Source: Euborellia annulipes
Taxonomy: Eukaryota > Arthropoda > Insecta > Dermaptera > Anisolabididae
Assembly (NCBI GenBank): GCA_023213315.1
Contig: JAKCPI010011530.1
Coordinates: 62,001 to 126,000 of the forward strand
Direction of reading: 5' to 3'
DNA: 64,000 nucleotides
The notes beneath the pieces were generated by a model. It was not told the DNA's origin. It was given only the letters and a program-made list of their open reading frames with translations, and did no database searches. How positions within the stretch are numbered: position 1 is the first letter of the stretch; the number at the start of each line of letters is the position of its first letter. The translations under genes were made by a program, and so were the position numbers. Positions 37,466 through 48,178 of the stretch are shown here, piece by piece.

Positions 37466-38031
37466 TGATGAAAGTACATCTTCTATATATATAATTACGG
37501 AGTGTCCGTCGGTGTGTCGATCACGTTTGACCTTCCCGACTGAATTTCGGAATGAAAATTTGCACTTTTGTAGAGGACGTTATGGAGGTAAGGGAAAAAA
37601 ATACTCCGGTCCCTAAAATCCCCAAATGGGGAGGGTTGAATAATTTTAACCTTTGGAGAACAATGGATTCCAGTATACTAAAAAAAAGCTACATCGTATT
37701 TGTGACATGATCGCAATACTTTCTCACTAGATATTACATATAGTGATGGGCGTAGTCAGACATCTTGTTAGGGGGGGGGGGGCAACCATTCGTTAGGACG
37801 AGAGGGGGGGGGGGGGATTTGCAATTAAAATAAACATAGATTATTAATTATTTATTAAATATAATTATAATTATTTTCCTTTTATAAGCTCATTAAAAAA
37901 AAAATTACCAATTGGAAAAGTAGGGCCTATATATTTGTTTTTAATAGATAAAAAATTTTCAGGTCAACCCAGGGGGGAGGCAATGGCCCTCCCTGCCCAT
38001 GAATAAAGGCTATAAGAAAGAGGAAGTAAAA
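37466..38031 (-). mobile_element. Family G element sharing the family A 5' terminus, with a MITE inside
   Basis: Minus strand starts TTTTACTTCCTCTTTC..., then (after an inserted MITE) ATCTAGTGAGAAAGTATTGC, then a body unlike family A, ending in TATATATATAGAAGATG. It shows that different bodies share one terminal module. Confidence 0.5.
37745..38001. mobile_element. Degenerate hAT-like MITE
   Basis: Ends GATGGGCGTAGTC and CCCTGCCCATG resemble the MITE at 62775. G-rich internal runs. No clear target duplication. Confidence 0.4.
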
Positions 38032-38880
38032 AGAATACGCTCTAAAGGTCGACTCTAACGGTTAGAGAAAACAGCCCTAAAGCTTGGAGAGAGCAAGTGC
38101 CTTTAAGCTATGCAACCAACAAACACACAGATGCATGTTGTAGTATATTTGCCCCTACAGACAAAAATTCTCAAATGTTCTGATTATCTAGCCTTATGAA
38201 AAATTAAAGTCAATTAATTATAAAAATAAAATAATTAAATCTTTCAAAAGAGAAATAATAAAAATTGCTATAGAATTAAATTTTCTTTTTTTTTCTTTGA
38301 TTCCCAGTATAGAGGGGGTATTTATAAAATAAATACAGGCGCGGCTGGTTTTTATTTAATTTACCTTGTTTACCCTTTTATCTGACTGAACAACTAAACA
38401 TTCTCTTGTCAATTTTTATATAACACCTTTCGCTAGAGATCTGAAATTTTGTATCCAGGCATAGTATATCAAAACGAGATAAAATCGACGCTTTTCGAGG
38501 AATAATTTTTTTTATAATAAAAATAAATTTAACAGGCAGCCAGCATGCAATAAAAATCTTATTTAAATTTCGTCGATGTTTCGGGAACGCGTTTTTATTC
38601 CATGCTGCTGTTGATTATCACTCAGCCATCGAATTTCTTTTAAAAATAAATTTATCAATCTTATTTATTAATATAATACACTTAAAAAATGTAAATAACT
38701 TTTTAAGTATACTAAAATAAAATCATGAACCTTTATTATTAATGAGAGGAGTAATTAGGGTAAAGATGAACTGAATGCCGTTCCCATCAAGGAACCTCGT
38801 CTATTTATTTATTTTGCTTATTATTATTATTATTATTAATCTGAATTAGAACCACCCCCCCTCATATTGGCCTTAAGAAC

Positions 38881-38913
38881 CTGAAGATGGTCCTTTCCTA
38901 TAAGAGAAACGTC
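38881..38913 (+). ncRNA. Weak hammerhead-like motif
   Basis: CTGAAGA at 38881-38887 and GAAACGTC at 38906-38913 have the correct order and spacing, but the intervening helix II is weak and helix I is not evident. Confidence 0.2.
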
Positions 38914-39047
38914 TATCTTTTTCCTTCCTAAATTTCAATATTACTAAAAACATTCTATTATTTTTTATTTATTTAACATTACTATATATAAAGCGCTGGC
39001 AAGTGGTAAAGCACGCCTTCGGCGTTGTTTCTAAAAGGCAATGTGGA

Positions 39048-39430
39048 GGAAGGATAGAAGATGAAATAAAAAGAAAGACTTGTTTTCGTCTAAATTAATT
39101 TATTTTCCATTGTCGACGTTTCGGAAACTAAACGTTACCTATCTTCAGGGCCTTTATTACAATCAATAGGCCTACATATTATCAGAAAATCACACTCAAT
39201 AGACAGAAAGGCCTTATAAATAGTGTTCTAAATACAAAGCTGTTAACAGCGCTATTTATAAGGCCTTTCTGTCTATTGAGTGTGATTGATGTGAATTAAA
39301 AAAGTTTCTGATAATATGTATTGATTGTAATATAGGTCCTGAAAAATTGACGTTCCCGTCCCCGAAACATCAACAAGGGAAAATAAAATAATTCGGGCTG
39401 AAAGCAAGTTTTTCTTTTTATTCTATCTTC
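39048..39430. repeat. Long palindrome
   Basis: Arms of about 170 bp, most similar in the inner part (TATAAGGCCTTTCTGTCTAT and its complement); outer parts carry hammerhead-like cores. Confidence 0.8.
39107..39150 (-). ncRNA. Candidate hammerhead-like motif
   Basis: Minus strand: core CTGAAGA (39148-39142), helix II GGTAA / TTTCC with one mismatch, GAAA, CGTC. Helix I pairing is poor. The right arm (39330-39375) retains GAAACATC but has a damaged core. Confidence 0.33.
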
Positions 39431-39898
39431 TATTTATTTATATTAAACTATTTATTTATATTAAGGGGTTCAGGAGGTAGATGTTACGCATGTTTTTCCC
39501 CAGAAGAGGGCGTTGTGTGTCTTCAAAAATAAGCAAAAAAAAAAAAAAAAAAAACGAAAATTTGTCAAGAGAGTAGAATGGTAGCTAATAATTTAATGCA
39601 TTTGGTTGATTTTCATTTATCTTTTAAGAATGAATACTTTATAAATGTTATTAGGCCTATATATTATATATCTTTTATAAAAGCATATATAAATTTAGGG
39701 CAGATATAGGCTAATAGTATATCGTGTTAGCTAGCCTGCCATCTTTTGAAGGAGTGATGAACTATTTGACACACATTTTTAAATATATCTACTAATCTTA
39801 TTTTATAATTTTCTTAATTATATTATCATATTATAATATGTGATTTATAATAAGAATAAATTCATTTTTAAATTTAAAAAAAAAATTAAAAATTTTTG

Positions 39899-40146
39899 GG
39901 ACAGATGGTAGCGTGCCTACCTCCTATACCAAACGTCGCGGGTTCGGACTCAGGCAGTCCGATGATTTTATTTAAGCCATTTGGATACCAGATGGCTTAA
40001 ATAGAAATGCCTGAACCCCCAATATATATATATTAATTACAACGGTTATCGTCTAAAGTCTTAAATGGCCTGAGTTGTCGAAAAGACTGTGTGAATATGT
40101 GTGTGAGTGTTAATGAGAAAAAAGTGTGAATGTTTTTTTTAAAAAC
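39899..40146 (+). mobile_element. SINE S1, near full length
   Basis: Head GATGGTAGCGTGCCTACC, B box GGGTTCGGACTC, full body and a T/A-rich end. Confidence 0.75.
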
Positions 40147-40159
40147 AAAATTAGCTTGA

Positions 40160-40301
40160 TAAAAAAAAAAATTAATTTCATAATTTTTTTTAATAAGTCA
40201 TTAAAAAAATTATAACTTTCTGGCCCAATAATCAATCCCTTATGAATATAATTCATTTTAAAAAAACCACATTGAAAATTTCCATATAATAGTCTAGTTT
40301 G

Positions 40302-40333
<32 letters not shown>

Positions 40334-40375
40334 TGAGTTTAGACGCTCTCCTACACCCTTTTAAATGTAAAAAAT
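40160..40375 (-). repeat. Dispersed family D copy
   Basis: Reverse complement resembles 4618-4800 throughout, including GGGTGTAGGAGAGCGTCTAA and AACTAGACTATTATATGG. A T32 run interrupts it. Confidence 0.6.
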
Positions 40376-42007
40376 TTAATGCTAGATCAATTTATTTTCT
40401 AATGGAAAATAGATTAAATTTTTAATATAATTCCTTTGTTAGTGATCTGGGTGGCTCGGGGTGTTGGATTCATGAATCTCAATTTCAATTTCCCCCATCA
40501 TTTCATTAACACCGTGTTTTGGAATATATTGCACAATATGAAATTATGGTTTATTCACAAACAATTGCTGGCGAACAATACCAATGAAGACACAACTCCT
40601 TGCTAATGAATAAAACGTTTCTCACTTGTTCCCTTTCCCTCTCCATCTTCCTCTCTTCCTCTCTCTTTCAAAACACTATATTTTTTTTTTTATTAACCTG
40701 TTTTTCATTTTTGTCAATTCGATTAATCTTTTGGAATTGTATTATATTACATAATACAATAATACATGTATCATATATCATAATCTCTACCTAAATAGGT
40801 CATATTTAATACTTTATCCATTGACGTAGCAATGGAAAGGGAAGAGTTAAAGGGCTTAAACGTCCCCCAACATTGATCATGTTTTTTTTTTACACCTATT
40901 TCATATAGAAGCATAGAAATAGCTTCACAAAGTGCCAAGTGATTGAACGAATTTAATAACGAGCATCTCTATAAACAATTCTAAAAGGATTTTTTTTCCT
41001 TCCCTTAATGAGATCTTTGAGCATTCAAATTAAAATGAATTTCAACTGATTGTTTTTTTTTTTTTTAATCTTGATAAAAAAATTTTAATAGGATTTATTA
41101 AACAAATCATTTTATAGTTTTCGAATACTAGCTCTCTTTCGTCATGGGGTATAGTCACCGCATGACTTAAATTAATTAACAAGTTTTGAAATCGATTGAC
41201 ACCAATCATCCCTTAACAAATAAAAAAATAATAAATTTTTCTTCTAAATAATAAATAAATACGAGGTTGGTATTATTGGAAAAGGGAATAAAAGGCTGAC
41301 ATAAAGGAAAGGAAGAAATGTCAGCCTTAGCTCGGGTAACTCGTGGTCGCCATCCACGTACTCACTAGAAGTGAGCCCCTGAGTGGATGAAAATGATTAA
41401 TCAATCTATTAATTATATTTTACAATTTCTACCAAAACTTTTTTTACTCAAATTATAATCCATGATTAAGAAGGTGAGAGGAAGATAGAGAGAGAAAGGG
41501 TATATTATAAATATTTCCATAGGTAGCCCGTGTAATTCGAAATTCTATCTTGATTCTGCACTTCTTGTCCCTAAGCTAATTAATAATCGAATAATTTATT
41601 CATTAGGTGAAGGAATATGCCCACTTCCACTGATATAAAACTCACTAGAAAATGAACGAAAAGCCTTGGATTTTCGAGTTGAGTGCATCTACATCTAGTT
41701 CGTTCCACTTTAGGCCCTAAATAATATATGACTGAGGTCTGTAGGTTCTGCCCTTTGGTGCATCAGGGAAAACACCTCCGAGTCTCAGCGGTGGCCTGAA
41801 TTGCGCTCATTTATTTTCCAAAATTTATTGAATTATATTTCATATCAGAAAAATATAAATTATATAAGATGAAAATGTAGAGATTGACTTCTCATCTCAG
41901 CTGTACCTCTTTCAGATAAAATATTCATCGTAGAGATAGCCTACTTAAAACGACAGAATAATTTAAAAAAATAATAATAAATAAGTCAGAGATAATATTT
42001 TAATTTG
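40376..42007. other. Mostly unrecognised
   Basis: Apart from the family C fragment, only a less AT-rich patch at 41680-41815 without a frame. Confidence 0.5.
41300..41383. mobile_element. Family C fragment
   Basis: Only the distal half (CAGCCTTAGCTCGGGTAACT... to CCCCTGAG) is preserved. A still more degraded piece is at about 12150-12200. Confidence 0.65.
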
Positions 42008-42148
42008 TTAATTCTTAAATAAAAATGCCTGGACCCTAATATATATAAATTCATAAATAACGGTTATCGTAAATGTCTTTTTGGGGGGGTGGGAAAAGAA
42101 AGTGGGGGTGTGTGTGTGGGTGTGGGTGTGGGTGAAAAAAAAAAGAAA

Positions 42149-42175
<27 letters not shown>
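42008..42175 (+). mobile_element. SINE S1 tail expanded into GT/A low complexity
   Basis: AAAAATGCCTGGACCCTAAT and AACGGTTATCGTAAATGTC match S1. The GTGTGAGTG part has grown into a (GT/GGGT) tract and an A27 run. Confidence 0.6.
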
Positions 42176-42181
<6 letters not shown>

Positions 42182-42932
42182 CGAAAACAAAATATCTAAA
42201 AAAAAGTGAAAGTAAAACTGGGAACAATCAATTTGCAAGGCTTGACACTTAAAGGGGAAGGTGTATGGACCAGGGCCGTCGAGAGAGAGTTTCCCGGGGC
42301 TGCATATCAATATCTTCTGAAAGATCTTAAAACAAAAATAAATTTAGATTGGGACTCACTTAACATATGTGAGATTTTATAGGCCCGATAAAGATTTTCG
42401 GTTGTACATAGCTAAATTGAAAGAAAATTATTTTGAATTTTGATAATTCATATAACATATTTTATTTAGAAATCGTAAGCCTACTAAAATTTTTTTAAAG
42501 ACAATTTTAATGGGAAGCGTTATATGAAATTCTCATATCAAAACTTTCAAAACTTTCGGAACCTTTTCATTTGGCTACTTAGTAGCTTAATATTTTAATT
42601 AAAGATTACACAAAAATGATTAGTTTTCATTTAAAAAAAAAATTTTAGACCCAGATTTTCTAACAATTTCATTATTAATAGATTAGGGCCGATGAAAGCT
42701 CTGCCAGGCTCAGAAACATACACATAAGAAAACGTTGTTTAAAACTTTGTTAGACGTTCAATAATTTAGCAAGGCTCAACTTGGGGCAGGTCACAAGCGT
42801 GTCGAAAGTCACCTGATTGCCAGCGGTACAATACAAATTTAAAAATAAACAAACATTAAACCCTTAAATGATCTCAGTAGCTGAGAAGGATAATTTAAAA
42901 AATCAATTAATAATTCAAAAATGTATTGTAAC

Positions 42933-43154
42933 TACAGTCGGGGCCAGAAGTGCCTGATGTGCTTGAGAGTGAGTGTCCACTTGAGACAAAATAATCTCAA
43001 GTGAACTCTCACTCTTAGTTAACCAAACCAATGTATTTTTAAAATAAATAAAACATTTTTTTTTAATGCATTTTAAGACAACACTTTCGATTTTTGTTGC
43101 CTAAGCTCAAGGCTCCACTTTAGAGCACATCAGGCACTTGTGGCGCAGACTGTA
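42933..43154. mobile_element. Family F, TA-flanked Tc1/mariner-type MITE
   Basis: Ends TACAGTC...GACTGTA with about 30-bp inverted repeats containing AGTGCCTGATGTGCT. Left part has a secondary hairpin (GAGAGTGAG/CACTTGAGA). Confidence 0.65.
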
Positions 43155-44045
43155 CAATTATTTAGTAGTTCAGTATTTAGAGTCCTGTAAAAATGTATTT
43201 ATCTGTAGTTCAACGGGAATTAGTAGGCCTATATTTTCAACAAAAAAAATGTATTTATCAATTATTTTACTTTTGATTAAAAACAAAAATAATAATGATA
43301 ATAAGTAAATAAATCAAAATTGATTTCTAAATTAGCGTGGATAATTATTGTGGTTTGAGTATAAAACCAAAAATTAATAATCATTATGATCATTAAACGA
43401 GATTCTAATAACAGGTTTAAAAACATTAAATGGACCACGAGCTATTTTTTTTTTTTTTTTTGTTCTTTAATAATAAAACATCTGACAATCTTTAGAATTT
43501 CTGCTCTTGATGTTTTGCTTTTTATGAGCCTCAACCCCGAAGAGGTGTTCGTGAGGTTTTCGAGAAAATACGGGGAGAATAAAACGAAAAAAAGAAAGAA
43601 AGAAAGAAAAAGAAAAAAAGTCGACCGACAGAGAGTTGGTTCCCCTTTAAATATACGTATTTGGCGTTTTTAATTCGTGGCCATCAAAACAACAAAATAT
43701 AATAAGATGATATAATAAAATGGTTAAGTGCTTTGCTTTATTCGCTCAACATTTAATTTAGTTATTAATTAAATGAAAATAAAAAATAAATTTAAACTTT
43801 ATCTATATAGTCCCATTAAGAATTAAAAAAAGGTTTTTACTTATTTAGAAACCAGAAGGGAAAAAACCCAAATCCTACGACCGTGTATCGAACGGAGTTT
43901 ATTGAAAAGTAGACTCTAAGACCAACTGGTTCGGCGTAAGCAGCCCCCCCCCCCCCTTAGATGCTTATTGACTTATTCCAAAATCCCAACATCCGGGCCA
44001 TATAAATATAAAAAATAACATTGTGTGGTTTTATGAAACCACGAT

Positions 44046-44214
44046 GTAAGTGAAACTTTTTTCGATATTAAATTTCAACTTTCTTATTTTTGTCGTCATG
44101 GCTTGTGACGTCATAACTTGTAGCGTCACGGCCTTTGACGTCACGGCTTGTAACGCGACATGCTGATAGAGAAACGAAAAAATTTGTGTCGATCAAAATA
44201 AAGTTTCACTTAAA
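44046..44214. mobile_element. MITE containing a CRE-like minisatellite
   Basis: Ends GTAAGTGAAACTTTTTTCGA and AAAGTTTCACTTA. Inside, 44094-44153 is four 15-bp units (CGTCACGGCTTGTGA type) that create two perfect TGACGTCA sites (44106-44113, 44136-44143). Confidence 0.65.
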
Positions 44215-44334
44215 AAAAAAAACTTTCATTGCTCTAGTTTCTGAGACGATATGGTCAAGCGGTTTTAGATAACCGCACATATTGGAGGTACCGCTGCGAT
44301 TTACAGAACTAAATTATATTCCCGCACTCTTATA

Positions 44335-45010
44335 GTTTCTAGGTGTAAAGGTTTCTGGATTTTCAATGAGCAAGCAGCTAATATTATTTCAATTATATAT
44401 TTATTGATGTGCTCGGGCCGACGTTTTGGTCACATACTGGACCATCCTCAGTGCTAAGCCAATGTCAACATATTGATTCTCCAGAGGTTATATTGGCAAA
44501 AGACATTGTTAATACAATAGATCTAATAACCAAATTAGATTTATCACGAATGTGTTTATTATATTTAGCTTTTTTGGTTTGAATTATTATTATTAGGAGA
44601 ATTTTTAATTACAGACCACATTTTTGTATTAATTATTTATTAAAAATATATAAAAAAAGTACTGTACTTCTTAGAAACAATGGTACTGTACTTGAGAACG
44701 GCTGCAGAATAAGCAGTCGAAACGTTGTACAGTATTTATATATTTTTAATAAATAATTAATACAAAAATGTGGTCTATAATTAAAAATTCTCCTAATAAT
44801 AACCAAATTACAGTTATTAGATCTATTGTACATTGTATTCACAATATCTTTTGCCAATATATCCTCTGGGAAATCACTATGTTGACAATGGCTTAACCCT
44901 GAGGATGGTCCTATATGTGACCAAAACGTCAGCCTTAGCACCTCAATAAATAAATAATTGAAATTAGCTGCTAGCTCTTTGGAAATCCAGAAAACTTTAC
45001 ACCTATATAT
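44335..45010. repeat. Nested palindrome, three layers
   Basis: The inner layer (about 44590-44660 / 44730-44810) is nearly perfect over about 65 bp. Middle and outer layers are more diverged. Outer ends match GGTGTAAAG at the left and CTTTACACC at the right. The layers suggest a fold-back inserted within, or grown from, an older one. Confidence 0.8.
44412..44935. ncRNA. Decayed hammerhead-like motifs in a nested palindrome
   Basis: Outer arms carry CTGAGGA with helix II GGTC / GACC, but the conserved GAAA is AAAA (44412-44460 minus; 44899-44930 plus), which should abolish catalysis. In the centre, 44684-44734 has an 8-bp helix I (TACTGTAC / GTACAGTA), a GCTGC / GCAG hairpin and GAAACGTT, but TTGAGAA in place of CTGANGA. 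These look like pseudo-ribozymes of the same class. Confidence 0.25.
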
Positions 45011-45901
45011 TATCATAGTTGATAGCTACACTTCCGTCAAATATCTTGTAGTTTGTGAAATATTTTTGGAGATTTGAATTTTTGTATAAAATTATTTCTA
45101 AGAATAATATCAACTTTTTTTGAATTAAATCCTCAGAATCTAAGAGTAAGACATGTTTAAAAATCTTTTCGGATATTCTTACTTTCACCCCCATAAAGAT
45201 TAACAATAAAGAAATTTGTTTGAAAAAAAAAATGCTTTGTGGTTAAAAATTTATGTCCAAAACGAGACATGCAAAAATTGCAGCCTGTTCGTGCAATGAA
45301 TTCAAAATTACATTTCTAACCCCCTCTTCCCCCCCCCCCCTTCAAACTCCTTGTCCTCTATCTTACTTTGATCTTATATGATAATACTGTAGTTGGGTTT
45401 TTTTTTTTTATAATGGTCGCCTGTTTTATTCCTCCACCTCCTCTATCTTTTATTTTATTATATACTACTCACAGAGGAATACACATTGCCACGAATTGGA
45501 TTAAATTGAGTCTGACAATATTCTGTTATTTTCAAAACAACAAACCATCTGTTGCCCCCCACCTTCTTGTTCTTTTGCCACCGAACATCAAATAATGTCT
45601 CGGGGCTTTTTCACCGACAATTGAATTAGGGATTAGGCTGTGTCTAAATTCCAATTCATCTCGATTCTTATATAATATTAACTTATGGCGGGAAAAAAAA
45701 ATATTAAATTTTTTATTCATTTTTACAATCATTTATACCCTTTTTTTATATTCACTTGCAAAAAAATCGCAATACTTCGTTTCTCATTAAGAAAACTTAT
45801 TAAAATCTACCCTAAAGATTGTAGTTTGATATAAACATTTCTAAGCAAAATAATTTTAATAAAAAATAATAAATTCAATAAAACAAATCCAAAAATGTCG
45901 G
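45011..45901. other. Nothing recognised
   Basis: AT-rich with a C run near 45330. Confidence 0.55.
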
Positions 45902-46125
45902 AATTTAATTAAATTATCATCAAATTATAGATAAATAAATAACACAAGGATAGGTTTCAAAAGGATTTTATTTTAGCTTATGCGCATTTCGACGTGAATA
46001 CGTCAGTGTCGAGTTTGTGACATAGCACTGAAGTCGAAATGTGGATTAGCTAAAATAAAATCCTTTTGAAACCTATCCTTGTGTTATTTATTTATCTATA
46101 ATTTGATGATAATTTAATTAAATTT
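45902..46125. repeat. Palindrome with about 74 bp perfect outer arms
   Basis: From TTAATTAAATTATCATCAAA inward to TTTTAGCT the right arm is the exact complement. The inner part (about 80 bp) is diverged and has hammerhead-like GTCGAAATG words. Confidence 0.85.
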
Positions 46126-46670
46126 AAGAATGTTTCAACTAGTGCCAACGGTGAATCATTTGGATTATATTAAAAATGTCGGAATTATTTAATATCCAAC
46201 AAAATATATCGGATTTATATTTATTTGTCCCACAAATTGAATATTGACATTTTTTATTTTAATAAATAAATAACTGGCCTCCACACACACCCCTACAGCC
46301 AGCCGGTCTACCCACTGATGTGGCGACATAGATGGAAAGTGGGAAGGTGATTTGATGGATTCTAGTGCAATAGAACAGGTCTAGAATTATTTTATTAATA
46401 ATTTCATTAAAATGATATGAATTTGTGTTAAATTTACTTGAAAAAATGCATATTAAATGTATACAAAATTATAATATCTCGAAGATAAAACAACACGATG
46501 TTACGTATTTATTACCGTAAAGATGTATTAATATAAACCTATATATTTAGATGAAAGTACTGAAGTTTTTTAATAGGAAATCAGTACTAAATTTAGTCCG
46601 ACGTGGATTCATATTTATCTAATTATACTTTATTTAATGTATTTTCAGAGTTACATGAGGAGTAAGGATG

Positions 46671-46914
46671 TACAGTGAGTGCCACAATAAAGTCCCCACT
46701 TGATAGCTTTAGCTTTAAGTAGGGCCTATATGGTATAGTATATGGTGTAAAGTGAAATAATTTCAATGACCGAAAAGGTAAAACGTAAGATCTGGTACAG
46801 ATGATTTTATTTTACCTTTTCAAATTTAAAATTATTTTTCCATTTACCATATTCTATACCATATACTTAAGGCTAAAGCAATCAGGTGGGGACTTAATTG
46901 TGAACCTCACTGTA
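46671..46914. mobile_element. Tc1/mariner-type MITE
   Basis: TACAGTGAGTGCCACAATAA at left, TTAATTGTGAACCTCACTGTA-type right end, TA at both borders, inverted repeats of about 70 bp continuing through a TATGGTATAG word. Confidence 0.75.
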
Positions 46915-47040
46915 CAAACTGCCGAACGTACAAAACACGATCCAGTAACAATTTAAACTTGATCTAGGCGTAATCTAAATTGTTAGGTAATTGGCAAGAA
47001 CTGCTTAACGGGCGGGTGGCCGCAAGGAAAGACATTGGTA

Positions 47041-47250
47041 TAGTCTATGCCTCAAGTGACTGATGTGCTCGAGAGTGGAGCTTTGAGCTTAATCAGCCTA
47101 ACCAATATTTTTAAAATAAATAAATCATTTTTTTTTGCAACTGATCAGGAAAAGCTACTTTTAAGACAACAATTCTGATGGCTAAGCAGTTTGTTTGCCT
47201 AAGCTCAAGATTGCAAACTCGAGCACTTCAGGCACTTGTGCCTACATGGT
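47041..47250. mobile_element. Family F second copy
   Basis: TGATGTGCTCGAGAGTGGAG at left and CTCGAGCACTTCAGGCACTT at right. The body (TTTTTAAAATAAATAAA, TTTTAAGACAACA, TGCCTAAGCTCAAG) matches 42933-43154. Confidence 0.65.
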
Positions 47251-48115
47251 GCTATTTAACTACGCCATTGCTGACATTCTCTCTTGAACCACCAAAAATA
47301 AAATTCCTAATTACTTTAAGTATTTTTTAAATATGTTTAAAAATCATTTTTAGGCAACTAAAGCCATTTTTTTATTGGCTTAAGAACTTTTTTGACTTCT
47401 AAGGTCACTTAGAGCTCGTCATTATCTCAAACAAATGGTAGCCAAGAAATAAATTTTCTCGCTTAGGACGAGAAGCGAACCCCGACCCCTAACACTAAAA
47501 ACTAATGGATTACCTCAGAGTCAAAAGCTTGAAATATTTTAAATTAAAAATAATTTATATTATATGAAGTAGTAGCAGTAGTAAAATTTATAAATTTCCG
47601 AGTGGGGTAGGAATTTGATGATGGAATTAAAATATCTCATCCGCACTTAAATCTCGTTTCTTCACAGAGAAAGATTATTTAAGCTTATCCGAAATGTGTT
47701 TTGATGTAAGGAAATTCAAGGTGTTTATTATGTAAATCAAAAACGTGAGGGTGTAAACGTTCTTCCTGCTCTCGCCCCAGGGATTCCCTCTCCCATTTAC
47801 CTTATTCTTATCGTTTCTAAAGGGGACTCGGATTTTTCTCTTTCTTCCTGGAGGAAAAAAAACATCTTAATAAAAATTTATATATAAAAAAAAATCCATT
47901 AAATTATTTGAAAAATGCTAATTATAATATATTAACTAGGATAAAAAAAATAAAGGTTAAGCCTTTTTTTTTCTTTTAATCTCAAAATCCTAATGTCCTT
48001 TTTCTAGTTTTTTGAATTGTAATCATTAGCTAATGTTTCATTTTTTTAATTGTGAGAAAGTCTAAGAAAAAATTATTTTGTAACTCAAGGCGTATCGTAC
48101 ACTAGTGATAATATT
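47251..48115. other. Downstream flank of the NIM gene, nothing recognised
   Basis: AT-rich; no second gene seen within 800 bp of the poly(A) signal. Confidence 0.55.
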
Positions 48116-48121
48116 TTTATT
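48116..48121 (-). terminator. Polyadenylation signal AATAAA of the NIM-repeat gene
   Basis: AATAAA on the minus strand about 58 bases past the TAA stop of the 618-residue protein, in an AT-rich 3' region. It is the first canonical hexamer after the stop. In such AT-rich DNA a chance match is possible. Confidence 0.45.
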
Positions 48122-48178
48122 ATTATTCAATATAATACAAATAAATACAATCGAGTCATATAATATAAAATATCCTTT

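Noticed and set aside
42008..42310. 100-codon ORF rich in F, T and H
   Set aside because: It translates a SINE tail, a GT repeat and an A run.
44633..45016. 127-codon ORF
   Set aside because: It covers the nested palindrome and contains no recognisable domain.
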